64,000 nucleotides of DNA, taken from assembly GCA_001636815.1 (NCBI GenBank), contig AZHD01000016.1:315592-379591 (forward strand), written 5' to 3'. This DNA is from Niveomyces insectorum RCEF 264 (taxonomy: Eukaryota; Ascomycota; Sordariomycetes; Hypocreales; Cordycipitaceae). The notes beneath the pieces are model-generated. The model was given only the letters and a program-made list of their open reading frames with translations. It was not told the origin of the DNA and ran no database searches. Below are positions 1-11,277 of this stretch, piece by piece (the first letter of the stretch is position 1; every line of letters begins with the position of its first letter). The position numbers were made by a program, and so were the translations under genes.

Positions 1-2172
1 TCAACCTCGACTCGTTTTTATTCGATCTCCCACAACTACACCCCCTCCCTCTTTGTCTCCCCCCCTCTTCCTCATTCTTTTCATACCTCACCCCCCCTTG
101 TAAGGCCGTTGGCGATGGGAACCCAAGCTGCTTTAGCCTTTCAACCCCCCCTGTCGTTTATCCCTACACCCCTCCCCCCTTCTCCTCCCACTCACGCTCC
201 CACACGTCCACTAGCAGGCTAGCATTTTTTTTTCTTCTTCATTTTTGGCCCTTTTTTTTCTTTTCTTATTTTTGGAATTTTTATTTCATTTTTCACTTCT
301 TCTCTACATAGCCATGCTGGTCCCCGGACAAAGACCTGTGCCTAACCTCCTCAGTAATACTCCGTACGTACAATCTATTGTCAGGGGGCCGCCATGTGCT
401 GTTCATACAAAACTCTCCGTCTCCCAAAGCCATGGCCATGCCAAATAAATAATAATACCCTCTGGGGATGATCATCGCTTCTGCGGAGCACGACTGCGAA
501 GCAATGCTACGCCGTACCACGGCCGCGACCACTTCGAAGTACTACCGCCATTGTCCCAACCCAAAGCCTATTACCGAGCCGGCTTTTTCTTCTGCCTCGT
601 CATAAATAACACACACACACACAAGCACACCCGTCCTGCCTCGTCTCTGCCTCTCTTTGCCCCTGAGCCGCGGCCGGATCCCAAGGCCAGCCCGTCCAGA
701 CCCGTACACGCTTTACACGCCGCTTATTTACACGCCTTGTCATATCTGTTTCTTATGCTTTTCTTTCTGTGCCTCACAAGTCCATGACACTTCTTTGACA
801 ATTTCGAGGGGAATGTTTCTTTTTATTTTCTTTTCTTTTTAGTCTGTGACTTCACTGTCGAGTCATTTGGAATTTCACATACATGAACACACTTCAACCA
901 TTCCCTTTTTTTGTTTTTTTTGTTCCTCTATATTTGTTTCTCATCTGTCAACCGTTTAAAAAAATCAAAAAATCAAGTCAGACGCAAAACAACGAAAAAG
1001 CTAGACACTAGGCGGGCAGGTACATAGACCGGACAGTCAGAGTATGAACCTATGACTGTACGTCGATACAAGCTAGAGACCCCCCCCTAGACACTACCTT
1101 CGTGCCTAGACACTACCTATGTACATAGACAGACACCACACCACACAGACAAGAGAGAGAGAAAGGGTAAGGCCGCGTCGATCTGTCTCCCGTCCAGTCC
1201 GGGTCGGTTCCACTCAACACCTGCTACTGCCGCCTTCCCTCTCCCACGACTTTTATATAACCACCCACGCCGCCCACTTTAAAACGGAACCGCGCCAACT
1301 GAGGCTGAGAAACATCCTCGACGTCGTCTTGTGGTGGACCTCTTCCGGCAAAGCGTTTGCTTAACACACATATATATCATCAATCCGTTCTTTGGGTCTT
1401 CTTTGGCGGCCCATCAAACAAGACCGCCCCCATTTCTGAACCAAGCCTCTTCTCAGTTTCTTCTTTTTTTATTATTTGAATTTGATTTGATTTGCATTGA
1501 TTTGATTTCACGACGACGGTTCTTTTCTTTCCTTTCACCTCCTCGTCGTTTTGCTACTTCTACCCAGCCCTCACCTTTCCCTCGCTTCATCTTCTCTTGA
1601 TCGTTCCAGCCCTACTATATAACCTCTTTGTCTTCTCCCCATCGACTCGTCCTCGTCCACACGATCTCGTCAAAAGACTTGGTTTTACTCACTCCACAGA
1701 ACAAACCTCCCCCTCCCCCCTTGGCCATACTTCGTCTTCCCTCACTCGGTCATATAAAACCGAAAGAACGTCCCCCTCCTCCCTCCCACGCTCTCCATAA
1801 AAGGATCAACAAGAATTACAAAAACAAAAAAGGCTTCGCCGTCTTCTTCTGGCCCCATCTTCCCGAGCATCTGCGACAAACGCCTTGCCTTTGCTGGGAT
1901 AGCTGAAGACACATTTTCCACGAACACACAAAAACAATCCAGACCCAAGTCTTCAGAGCAGACGTCATTTACCCGTACGTACCTATCTCCAAGTCAAGGT
2001 GTCAAGCTTTCAGTTTCAGTATCTACTCTTTTTGTTGTGTTGTTCGTCTTTCTTTTCTTTTTCCCTCTTGTTATATAAAGCATGACATCCCCCCCTTCTC
2101 CTTTTCTTTTTCTCTTCACTCTCTCGACTGTATTGTACATCCAACCCTTTCCTATCACACAACGTTGTGGTG
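1..2172. other. Upstream region of con7, no convincing gene
   Basis: This is strongly pyrimidine-rich (long C/T tracts), with only short overlapping reading frames that show no domain and no codon bias like the neighbours. It probably holds the con7 promoter and 5' leader. TATATAA-like boxes lie near 1252, 1616 and 2072. The left edge is cut by the window, so the end of another gene's untranslated region could lie here. Confidence 0.5.
2072..2079 (+). promoter_or_regulatory. Candidate TATA box for con7
   Basis: TATATAAA lies 94 bases before the ATG at 2173 and is followed by a C/T-rich stretch (about 2087-2120) of the kind in which fungal transcripts often start. Similar boxes farther upstream (about 1252 and 1616) could serve longer leaders. 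Position and composition only; no transcript data. Confidence 0.4.
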
Positions 2173-4778
2173 ATGGAGCCTTTGCCATCGACCAACGAAC
2201 CTCCTCTTCACGAGCAAGCTCGCTTACCCAGGCACACCTTCAGTAGTAGCAACCTAGCACCCAACTCGGTATTCTTCGGTGCCCCGTTCTCCACCACCGC
2301 TGCCGCCGCCGTCGCCAACACAACGGTCGACACCTCGTCCAGCACCAGCATCAGCTCTCCGCAGCCTTCTCTCCAGACTCCTGCACCGCCCCCGACTCAA
2401 GAATCATCGTCTTTCGCAACTGCTGTGCCGCCGCCTCCTCCTTGCGGCCTTTCCCAGGAATCAATAACAGGGCCATCACGACGACGACGACCACTGCCAC
2501 CGCCACCGCCGCCTCCGCCGCTACCACTTCAAGACGAACTCGTTGCCGCAGCTGTTGCTACTCCCCGTTTGTCCGCCAGGAGGCAGGGCCCAGCGGTCTC
2601 CGCGTCTTCCGCACCGGTGCAGCTTCCTCTTCCTTCGCTGTTTGTCTCACCAGCACCGGTCTTTACGCCTCCCCAACCGCCCTTACCGTCTTCAACGGAC
2701 GCCGCAAGTATGAGGTAACATAACCCCCCCTGTCTCGCCTTCTTTGATTTTTCTTGCTGCTGTGTTTTTCTGCTTCGTTTCCTATAAACCGCTTCGTTTG
2801 CCTGTCTTTGGTTCTCTTCTTGCTCTGCGTACGTCCCGTGTCGGTGTTCTTTGTAAGAAGAGTCCTTTTCGGCAAACTAGAAGATTCTATTTTCTCACAT
2901 TTTTTTTTCTTTTTTTCTTTCTTTCTTCGCATAGCGCTGTTGCCGCTCTCCACTTCGATCCTGTGTTTGGTTTGGGCAGTAGGACGTCCTATTCTTCCTG
3001 GCCAGGTACGACCTTTTTTCTTCCTCCCTTCTATACGTCCGGTTTCAATGGTAGGCAAGAAAAAGGAGGCGGGCGGGAAAAAAAAAGAACCAATTTAAAG
3101 GAACAAGGAAGAGCAAAAACACCCGAAGAGATGGGTGGACAAGAAGAGCCCCAAGAGATCAAAGAGGAAGAGACGGGGAAGCGAAGAAAAAAAACATAAA
3201 AGAGGAGACAGAAGGGGGAGAAAACCGGTTATGCATATCAACACCGTTGGCCGGAAGACGATGAACTGACACGCAGGTGACTAGTGCTTGATGCCAACAC
3301 CACGTTCTTGGGTCACGATCTTACCGCATACGCGTCCGACACGAGTCTCTCGCCCCCGACACCAGCCCGCTCCATCACGGCTAGCCCGCCGCGCCCCCGT
3401 CTGGGCCTGACTCCCCAACAGCGTGAGCTCAAACGCCAGCGGGACCAGGTTCGCCGCGACGCCAAAGCAGCTTCGCGCAGGCACGCCGAAAGCGCCGCCC
3501 TGTTTGCGGGTTTCGACCTCGGCACCGCCTCGACCGTCTCCTCCGTCTCCTCTGTCTCCTCCGCCCCCTTCGCCCCCTTCTCCGGGCCCGCATCCGCGTC
3601 CGCGTCTGCATCCGCAGCCGCACCGTCCTCGTCCGCACCGGTGGCTTCAAAGCGCGGCGCATCGTCCATCCACATCCACGGCGGCCACGGGCCAACCAAC
3701 ACAGCCGCCACGGTTGTTGCCGCTGCTTCTCTCCCCATCTCGTCCTCCGCCGCGGCGCCGGCGTCCTCTTCGTTGGCAACCGCGTCCTCCTTTCTGCCGT
3801 CACCGTCACCACCACCGCCGCCGCCGCCACCGCCATCGCCGCCTATGAGCAGCAGCATGGGCGAGTTGGGTGGTCCGTCTTCGTCCAGCCATCTACCGAG
3901 CATGTACGCGACCAGCGGTCCGTCGCACCTGTCGCTTCTCTCCGAGCCAGCCACGTCGTCGTCGTCGGTAGCGGGCAGCATGCATGCCTCGACGCCCTAC
4001 CTGTCGGCCGGCAACGGCGCCTACTCGCCCTCGATGCAGGACCACACAAACCAGGGCGTGTTTCCGGGGTCCTACCAAGCGCAACCCTACCTGTCCGAGT
4101 ACACTACCTCTACATTTTCACCCGCGGCGCCGCCCACGATACAGTCACAGTATTCGTAAGTTTTTTTTTGAGGCCTTATCCCTCCTACAACTGATATTTT
4201 TTGAAGTACGACATTAACCTTTCTTTCTAAGACGAAGCGCAATGCACGACCAGCAGAACCTCATGTACCACATGCCGCCGCCGGGGTCGTCCCTTCTCGG
4301 GGCCGCCGGGCACATGCCGCACCCGCAGCAAGCCGCGCAGCACTCCCAACCGCCCCATCCACAGCTGGGCCACGCGGGCCTGACCGCTGCGGCGCCACCA
4401 CCGCTGCACCGTCCACACCACCACGCGACTGCGCAACACCAAGGCGGCGGCCACCACCACCAACACCACCATCATCATCACCACCCGCAACACCCCCAAC
4501 ACCACGCCGTGTACGACGCAGCGGGGCTCGGCGACCCGACCGCGTCCGGTTCGCCGGGCGTGCGCGTCGTCCAGGGCCGGCCCAAGCCGCAGTGCTGGGA
4601 GCACGGATGCAACGGGCGGCAGTTTTCGACGTTCAGCAACCTGCTGCGCCACCAACGAGAAAAGTCGGGCCAGGCGGCCAAGGCCGTGTGCCCCAACTGC
4701 GGCGCCGAGTTTACGCGGACGACAGCACGCAACGGCCACCTGCAGCACGACAAATGCAAGCAACGGCGGAATGCGTGA
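2173..4778 (+). CDS. con7: Con7-like C2H2 zinc-finger transcription regulator
   Basis: This is a nuclear regulator of the Con7 family, which controls conidiation and infection-related morphogenesis in plant-pathogenic fungi (family knowledge). The C-terminus holds the diagnostic C2H2 module: a C-x4-C finger starting CWEHGC, then CPNCGAEF with C-x2-C-x12-H-x2-H, ending KCKQRRNA. The N-terminal half has the family signatures DLTAYASDTSLS and TPQQRELKRQRDQ, then a low-complexity Ser/Ala/Pro/His linker. Exons read 2173-2707, 3285-4155 and 4232-4778. The first intron (577 bp) joins an A at 2707 to TG at 3285, giving an in-frame ATG-CTT-GAT. The product is therefore 650 aa if translation starts at 2173, or 472 aa if it starts at the spliced ATG, which resembles the usual family N-terminus. 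The second intron (4156-4231) is secure because the frame and the GTAAGT donor agree. The Pro/Ser-rich first exon is the uncertain part and could be leader sequence. Confidence 0.85.
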
Positions 4779-4781
4779 GTT

Positions 4782-4805
4782 AAAAAAAAAAAAAAAAAAA
4801 AAAAA
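4782..4805. repeat. A24 homopolymer after con7 stop
   Basis: An uninterrupted run of 24 A begins four bases after the TGA of con7. It is a genomic tract, not a poly(A) tail, because ordinary sequence continues after it. Length is likely to vary and to be error-prone in sequencing. Confidence 0.9.
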
Positions 4806-7506
4806 GGCCCCTACATATGAGAGGGGGGAAAGCTTTTCTGCCAAAAAAAGCAAAAAAAATATAGGTGGGAGGTCGGATAAAGCATTGCGTGGGTTTTCCT
4901 TGTCTTTCGTTTCTTGTTTTTACTGGGTTTTCTTTTTTCTGCGTCAGTTTCACGGCGGTGACCTTTTTGATTTTGGTCTTCAGACGTTTTGCTTTCACGA
5001 CACGTTATGATTTACAGCTTTCGGTTTTCTTTTGCTCAAGCACTTGGGAAGATATTTCTCCTTCTTTTTCTTCTGTTGGACTTTTTGCTTTGTTCTTGGT
5101 CGAAGACATTTTCCGCCACTACTTGTTCCCCCCTTTTTTTTCACATTTGTTTTCTCGCAGAGACTTTCGTTTATTATGTTTGTGTTCCCCCGTATTTACG
5201 TACAAAGACACTGTGGGCCCTAGATGGCTTTTAGAATGTCTTTTCATAGCAAAAACGAAGAGATTTACGTTCAACGAGTTACTTGATAGTGGTTGGCAGT
5301 TGGTTGCCCTGTTCATTCTTCAGCCTAGACATTGACCCGTGATAGGGCACGATGAAGTACAACGCAACTACAAGAGTTGTTCGTTTTCTGAATGTAATTC
5401 TTCTTCTTCTTTGCTGTACGAGCTTGTTAGGCCTGGTTTGGTAGGCTGGATGAAGAACAACTACGAACTGCATACGGGCTGTGCGTTCAAGGCACCCGGA
5501 TCGAGATAGACGGGTTTGGCGCTGGGCGCTAATACAACAAATGACGGCCCATTCACAGGGCCGTCTTTGTAAGAAAGTGGCATTCAAAATGCACTGGACC
5601 GGGTGCAGAGTAAGGTGTATTGTTTCTGGAGCTTTGTGCTCGTCATATGCTCGTACTATGGTTATTATGTCCATGTCCCCATGCCGTACGGTCTAACCAA
5701 ATAAGCACTACCCCCTGTACACATACAACAAACCTGACAAAATATTGTGATGGAACAGCATTTCTAAAGCTACGCCTCCCTCGTTTTGTGTTTGTGGACA
5801 CGTTTGCTAGAACAGGGTACCCACGTTCGGTCTCTGCCTCCTCTCCGCTCATCCTTCCCGGGGAAAAATCCTTAGGCGGCTGCTCGGGGTGTGTGTCCTT
5901 CTTTTCTTTTTGCCTGGTTGTTTTGTTGCTTGTCAATTTTCACAGTCGTGTCTTCCGCCTTTCTGGTTGGATCGTCCAATCTTCGTTGCGCCAGCCATGT
6001 GTCCTTCACACCATCATCGGCCGTCGTTCACCCGCTCGGGACCATAGCCACACTCCGACCGCCGAACCAATCCTACGATACGGGCCCACCCAATAGATCT
6101 CGCTGCTAGTTGGCTGCGAGGAGAACATTCTGGGACAGAAGAAGGGTGGGCATGCTGCATGCGGTTTTAGCGGAGGATTCAGAAGCGGAGCAATAAAGGA
6201 GGCTGCCCAACGCCCCGGTTTGAAGTGGTCATGTTGGTTGCGGGCCCTAGTATCGATGGGAATTTCTTGGGTTCGGCTCGATTGCTTTCCCCATTTCCGG
6301 GTCTCGTTTCTCACACCACTCTCCTTTATTTTCCTTTTTTCTCTTTGGCTTTCGACCAGGAGGCTGGCACACCTTTGATCTCGTTCCCGAGAACCAGTTT
6401 TTCAACATCTCCACCTTAAGCGCCGAGAACAAAAAATTGGGGCCAACTTGTGCGTAGCAATGACGAATAGAAGACCCTGCGTGAGAAACTGGCCGATGTA
6501 AACGGAAGAAAAAATATATCAAAAGAAGGGATTCCCGTCAGAGAAACTCAGAGTCAAAAGTCATGCGGTCACAATACGCGTAGTTCCGGAGCTGCTTGTA
6601 TGTAGCAGTGGCTAGTACCCCTTGTATACGGCCCTTGAAAAAATCAATGTGTCCGAAAGCCCACTGGCATGGGGGTGCGTCCGACCTTTCAAGCGTGATG
6701 TTTGCATATCAGACTCTGAAATTGCCCCCTTTTCTTTGTTTGTCGTAACACGGTGTACGTTGTTGCTCTTGTTGAATTACGTAATCACATTTACAAGTGT
6801 TGTGCAAAAACCAAGTGCACTCTTGACGTTCGACGGAGCTTCTGTCAATATTATGCGTAAGAGATGGAAGGAGGCTGTTTGCTCTTTGCACAGCTCGTTC
6901 CTTCCTCAACGGTCCTTCGGCTAATAGACGCGCAGGTTGCCTTAGCCAACCAAACAAAACGTTTGGTGGGGCGGGGCACGCAAGCGCCGGCGCTTACGAC
7001 GTTTCATACTACCCGTTCATGAATTGCTCCGTTGCGTGCCTGCCCCGACACCGAACGCGTCCTGGTCGTTGCCCCACAATTAAAACGGACAGGTCAACTT
7101 TCACGCCGTCCAATCATGTCCCGTTTAACGTTGGGAAGCTCAACGCAAAACAAAAACATCACGACCTTTTCGTTCTTCACCTTGCTGCAAAACGACAACC
7201 TCGACGTACAATCTGTTTCGTTTACGTACATCACATAAGTGGAACACACATGCCCAGAATGTGACGCACCCCCCCTTTTTTTTGCCCTTTTTTACGCTAG
7301 CTCCTCATTGCTTCGCGTGCCGCGTTGACCGCACGCAGGACATGACAAGAAAGGGGAAGGGGGGCGTGAAGTTTGACCGTGCGACACCGACGGAAGCTGC
7401 AGGCGATAGCAGTAAGCGATACATGGGTGGGGGTCAGTGAGAAGACACCAAAGACGCGCAATAGACGCGCGACCGGAAAGGAAGACAAGACAGGCTAGAC
7501 AGCAGA

Positions 7507-7526
7507 CCCCCCCCCCCCCCCCCCCC
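7507..7526. repeat. C20 homopolymer upstream of APC2
   Basis: An uninterrupted run of 20 C ends 38 bases before the APC2 ATG, inside the probable promoter or leader. The complementary G20 could form a quadruplex-type structure (inference). Confidence 0.9.
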
Positions 7527-7564
7527 ATAGCCGCCTCGTATATCGCTTCACATTGTGCCCAGCC

Positions 7565-10500
7565 ATGGCTGATGTAGACTGGCGCTTTGCAACCCTGGAC
7601 GATGCTCTGAGGTGAGTTGAGTGAGTGCGTCTGTGTCGGCTGCGGGAACGTCGTGTGCAGGGTGGGTGGTGGTGGTGTGTGCCAAATTACCGAGCTCACA
7701 CTCCCATGCGTTGTGAAGGAAGAGAAAGACGAAGAGACACACACGCGACCAAAGCGGAGACGGAGGGAAAAGAAAGAAAAAAAAAACAAAAACGACAACC
7801 TGCTGACAGCCATAAACAGCACGCAGCGTGGCGGTGAGAAATCTCGGGCGCATTCCTTTGCTGCAACGCCGTTGCTGCTACCCAGCTGGGAGGCCCAGAA
7901 ACGCCGCGTCTTCCGCTCCGTCTTCCAGACAGACATCTCGCAGCCCACGCCCCAGACCACCCCTGTTGTGGCCTTTCCAGACGAGGGGCAAGCCTTTGGT
8001 GTCGTTCCGTCGGCGTTTGCCTCCCAGGAAAGCGAGGATCTCGACTTGCCGGATGCAGGCGAGGAGGGGGAACAGCGCGAGGAGAAGAGCGCCCAACGAC
8101 GAGATAACACCGCCATCACCACCGCCACCGGCAAACAACCGCGCAAGAAGGACACCCAACCGCGCAGGAGGGGGTCTCTGCGATCGTCATTTTTGCAACA
8201 GCCGCTCCATGCGCAAGGAGAAGGACCAGCGGCGGCGGCGGCGGCAGCAGCAGCAGCAGCAGCAGCGGTTGACGACCAAGTTCGCTACGACCGCGCTTGG
8301 CATGTCGTGACCGCCCGCATTGCCCTGCCGTCGTCAGTGGCCGTCGAGGATTCTTTTGGCACGCTCCCATCGGAGTCACAGACGCCGCTTACGCGGGACG
8401 GCGCAGCCACCACCGAGGGCGAGTTCCAGGACGCGCTACGCCTTGTGTTGCAGGCCCGCTCCGTGTTACCGCGCGCGGTGCACGTCGATGACATCTTGTC
8501 CTGGCACACGTTGCAGGTTCGCCGCCACTTTGCGCAGCACGTGCTGCCGTTGCTGTCTGCGTGTGCCGACGGGGCGCCCGCCAGCGACGCCCGGTACCAC
8601 GACCGGCATATGGCCGTTGTCGTGAACAGTGTGCGCACTCTCGAAGCGGCCTTTCGGCTCTACTTTTACGGTTTGACATTGATCGTCCGGGGCTTGCCAT
8701 CAGACGGCGATGCTACAGGCGCCGGCGCCGAAAAAAGCGGCCACAACGCTCCGACGCCGACACCAACACCCACGGCAGAGGCCGTGGTGTCTCACTTCCG
8801 GCAAGATGTACATGCACTGGTGGCAAATTCCACGTCGCCGAGCCTGTTGCATTCGATACGCGTCGTTTTCACGCGCTTTGCGAGTGTGGTGTTGGGATTG
8901 CAGACGGCGAAACAAGCGGACGCCGGCGCCACGCCGATGGGGCGGGCAAGTGTACACACTGCAACGGGTTTGTCAACACCGCAGCGGCTGAAAGTGGCTC
9001 ACCCGCTGCCGCTGCCTCCAGTTGACACCGACCGCGACGTACAAGCGTTGCGCCAGCAGATGCATGAGATACTGGAACCGTTGCATAACGTGGGCCTGGC
9101 TGGCGAGAACTTTCAGGTTCTCCTGGCCGAAATCATGAACGAAAAAATGACGGAGTTTATCCAACTATCGTTTGCGGGTCGCTGGGCAGCGGATCCGTCG
9201 GCGGGCGGCACTGCTGCTGCTGTCGCTGCCGGTGGTGGTGGTGGGTTCGGTAGAGGCCAAGCGCAGTTTCAGCCTCGCTCTTCGCGGAACACACAAGCGT
9301 CCCTTTCCCCCAACGTGACTGCGTTGTACGACTGGGTTGAGAACCACTTTGCGCGCTTGGCGCACGAGGTGCTGGCGCACATCGGCAACGGTCAGCACGA
9401 CGCTGTGTCCTTTGCTGACGTGAAAAAATGGAAGGAGATTGCCCTCGGACGCCTCTCGGCTCTGCGCATGGCCGAGCTCTTTGACATTGTGCTGCACTGG
9501 CCGTTGAGCCGGGGAGGCCTGGAGGACCTCCGCATGAGCGTGACCACGCCCCAGCGGCGGTCGCAGCTGGTGGCCGCCTTTGCGGCCGCGCTGCGCACGC
9601 GGTTGCTGCACCCGGCCTGCTCGACGCTCGAGATTCTGCAGACGTACGTCGCCATGATCCGCACGTTTCACGTCCTCGACCCGTCCAACGTCCTACTGAG
9701 CGCGGCGGTCGGGCCCCTGCAGCTGTACCTGTGCCAGCGCGACGACGCCGTACGCATCGTGGTCGACGGTTTGCTCGCCGACCCCGACGAAGCCGCGGCG
9801 GCGGGGGCCGGCCCAACTGTCGCCGACCGGATCGCCCGCGCCCGGTCGGGCGTCGCCGCCGCGGCACCTTCGTCATCATCATCATCGCCGTCGGCGAACA
9901 AACTGGTGGAGCTAGCCGCCATCCTCAACGACCCGTCACAGCAGCGCAGGCGCCACGTGGACGAGGAAGAGCTGGACTGGAACGACATGGAGTGGGTCCC
10001 GGACCCGATCGACGCCGGCACCAACTACCGGCGGCCCAAGTCGGAGGACGTGATCGGGACGCTGATCAGCGCGCTGGGGTCGCGCGAGGCCTTTACCAAG
10101 GAGTTCCAGCACATCATCGCCGAGCGGCTGCTATCGTCGCAGGTCGTCTTCGCCAAGGAAGTCAAGGTGCTCAACCTGCTCAAGAAGCGCTTCGGCGAGG
10201 GCGCGCTGCAGAACTGCGAGGTCATGATCCGCGACATCCAGGACTCGAACCGGCTGAACGCAATCATCCACCAGCTGCTGCAACGGCAGCAGCAGCAGCA
10301 GGGGTCCGTGCGCACGTGGACGCAGCGCTACCACCGCGACATCGACGAACGAAGAGAAGACGGGGCGGGCACCGCCGACGATGTCCAGTATCAGGCCAAG
10401 ATCCTGTCGCGGCTCTACTGGCCCGGCCTCGGCGCGGAACCTTTCTTGCTGCCTGCGCCCGTGGCGGCCGTGCAGACGCGCTACGAGGCCGGGTACGAGA

Positions 10501-11277
10501 ACCGCAAGGCCAGCCGCAAACTGTCGTGGCTCAACCACCTGGGCCAGGCCAGCGTCGAGCTGGAGCTGGCCGACCGCACCGTGGCCCTCGAGTGCAAGAC
10601 ATATGAGGCGGCCGTCGTCTATGCGTTTCAGCGCGAACCGGGCGCGGACGTGCGGGGCGGGGCGGAGGTGGTGCGCGAGAGAAACGAAGAGTCAGACCAG
10701 GGGGGCGGTGGCCACGGCGACACGCCGGTGCGACGTTCGGTGTCGGAGCTGGTGACCATGCTGCAGATGGACGAGGACCTGGTGATGCAGGCGCTGTCGT
10801 TTTGGGACAAGCACGGCGTGTTGCGTCCGCACGCTGGCAACGGCCACGGGAGCAACCACGACCCACTGGACCCGGTCTACGTGGTGGTGGAGAGCCTGGC
10901 GGAGGCCAACGCTACACACGAGGCGGGCGCCGGCAGCACCAGCAGCACGGGGATGGAAACCACCAACACGCAGGATCCAACACACCAGCAGCTGCAGACG
11001 CAGACGCAGCAAAGGGAGACACCGTCGGCCATGCCGCCGGCGCCCCCAGGCGCGGGCCGACGACGCGCAGCGGACGGTCTACTGGCAGTTCATCGTGGGC
11101 ATGCTGACCAACAGCGCGGCGTCGATGCCGCTGGCGCAGATCAGCATGATGCTCAAGATGCTGGTGGCGGGGGGGTTCCCCTGGAGCGACGAGGAGCTGC
11201 AGGAATTCCTCGGCGAGAAGATGGCCGACGGCGAGCTGGAGGTGGCGGGCGGCAAGTACCGGCTGGTGAAGAAGTAG
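7565..11277 (+). CDS. APC2: Anaphase-promoting complex subunit 2 (cullin-like)
   Basis: This is the cullin-type scaffold of the APC/C ubiquitin ligase, which binds the RING subunit Apc11 and drives cyclin and securin degradation in the nucleus. Exon 1 is 7565-7611 (MADVDWRFATLDDAL). The 208-bp intron 7612-7819 has a GTGAGT donor and a CTGAC branch site, and exon 2 joins in frame at 7820. The cullin homology region includes FGEGALQNCEVMIRDIQDS (around residue 800) and RKLSWLNHLGQASVELEL. The C-terminal winged-helix segment VYWQFIVGMLTN through KYRLVKK is clear but lies one frame away from the main body. The switch falls near 11030-11050, at a run of five C in a variable linker, where one extra base is present. 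The corrected length would be about 1167 aa. A sequencing indel is the simplest explanation; a GC-rich intron in the linker is less likely. Ala and Gly runs near residues 150 and 530 are typical of this genome. Confidence 0.93.

Larger units (their letters stand above)
4779..7564. other. Intergenic region between con7 and APC2
   Basis: About 2.8 kb of lower GC than the genes, holding only short frames without recognisable domains. It opens with a run of 24 A four bases after the con7 stop and ends with a run of 20 C just before the APC2 start. It probably holds the con7 3' end and the APC2 promoter; nothing else is supported. Confidence 0.5.

Noticed and set aside
7617..7819. Extension of the APC2 frame upstream through the intron
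   Set aside because: The frame is open but begins at a non-ATG codon. A GTGAGT donor, CTGAC branch and CAG acceptor give a clean in-frame join to the short first exon.
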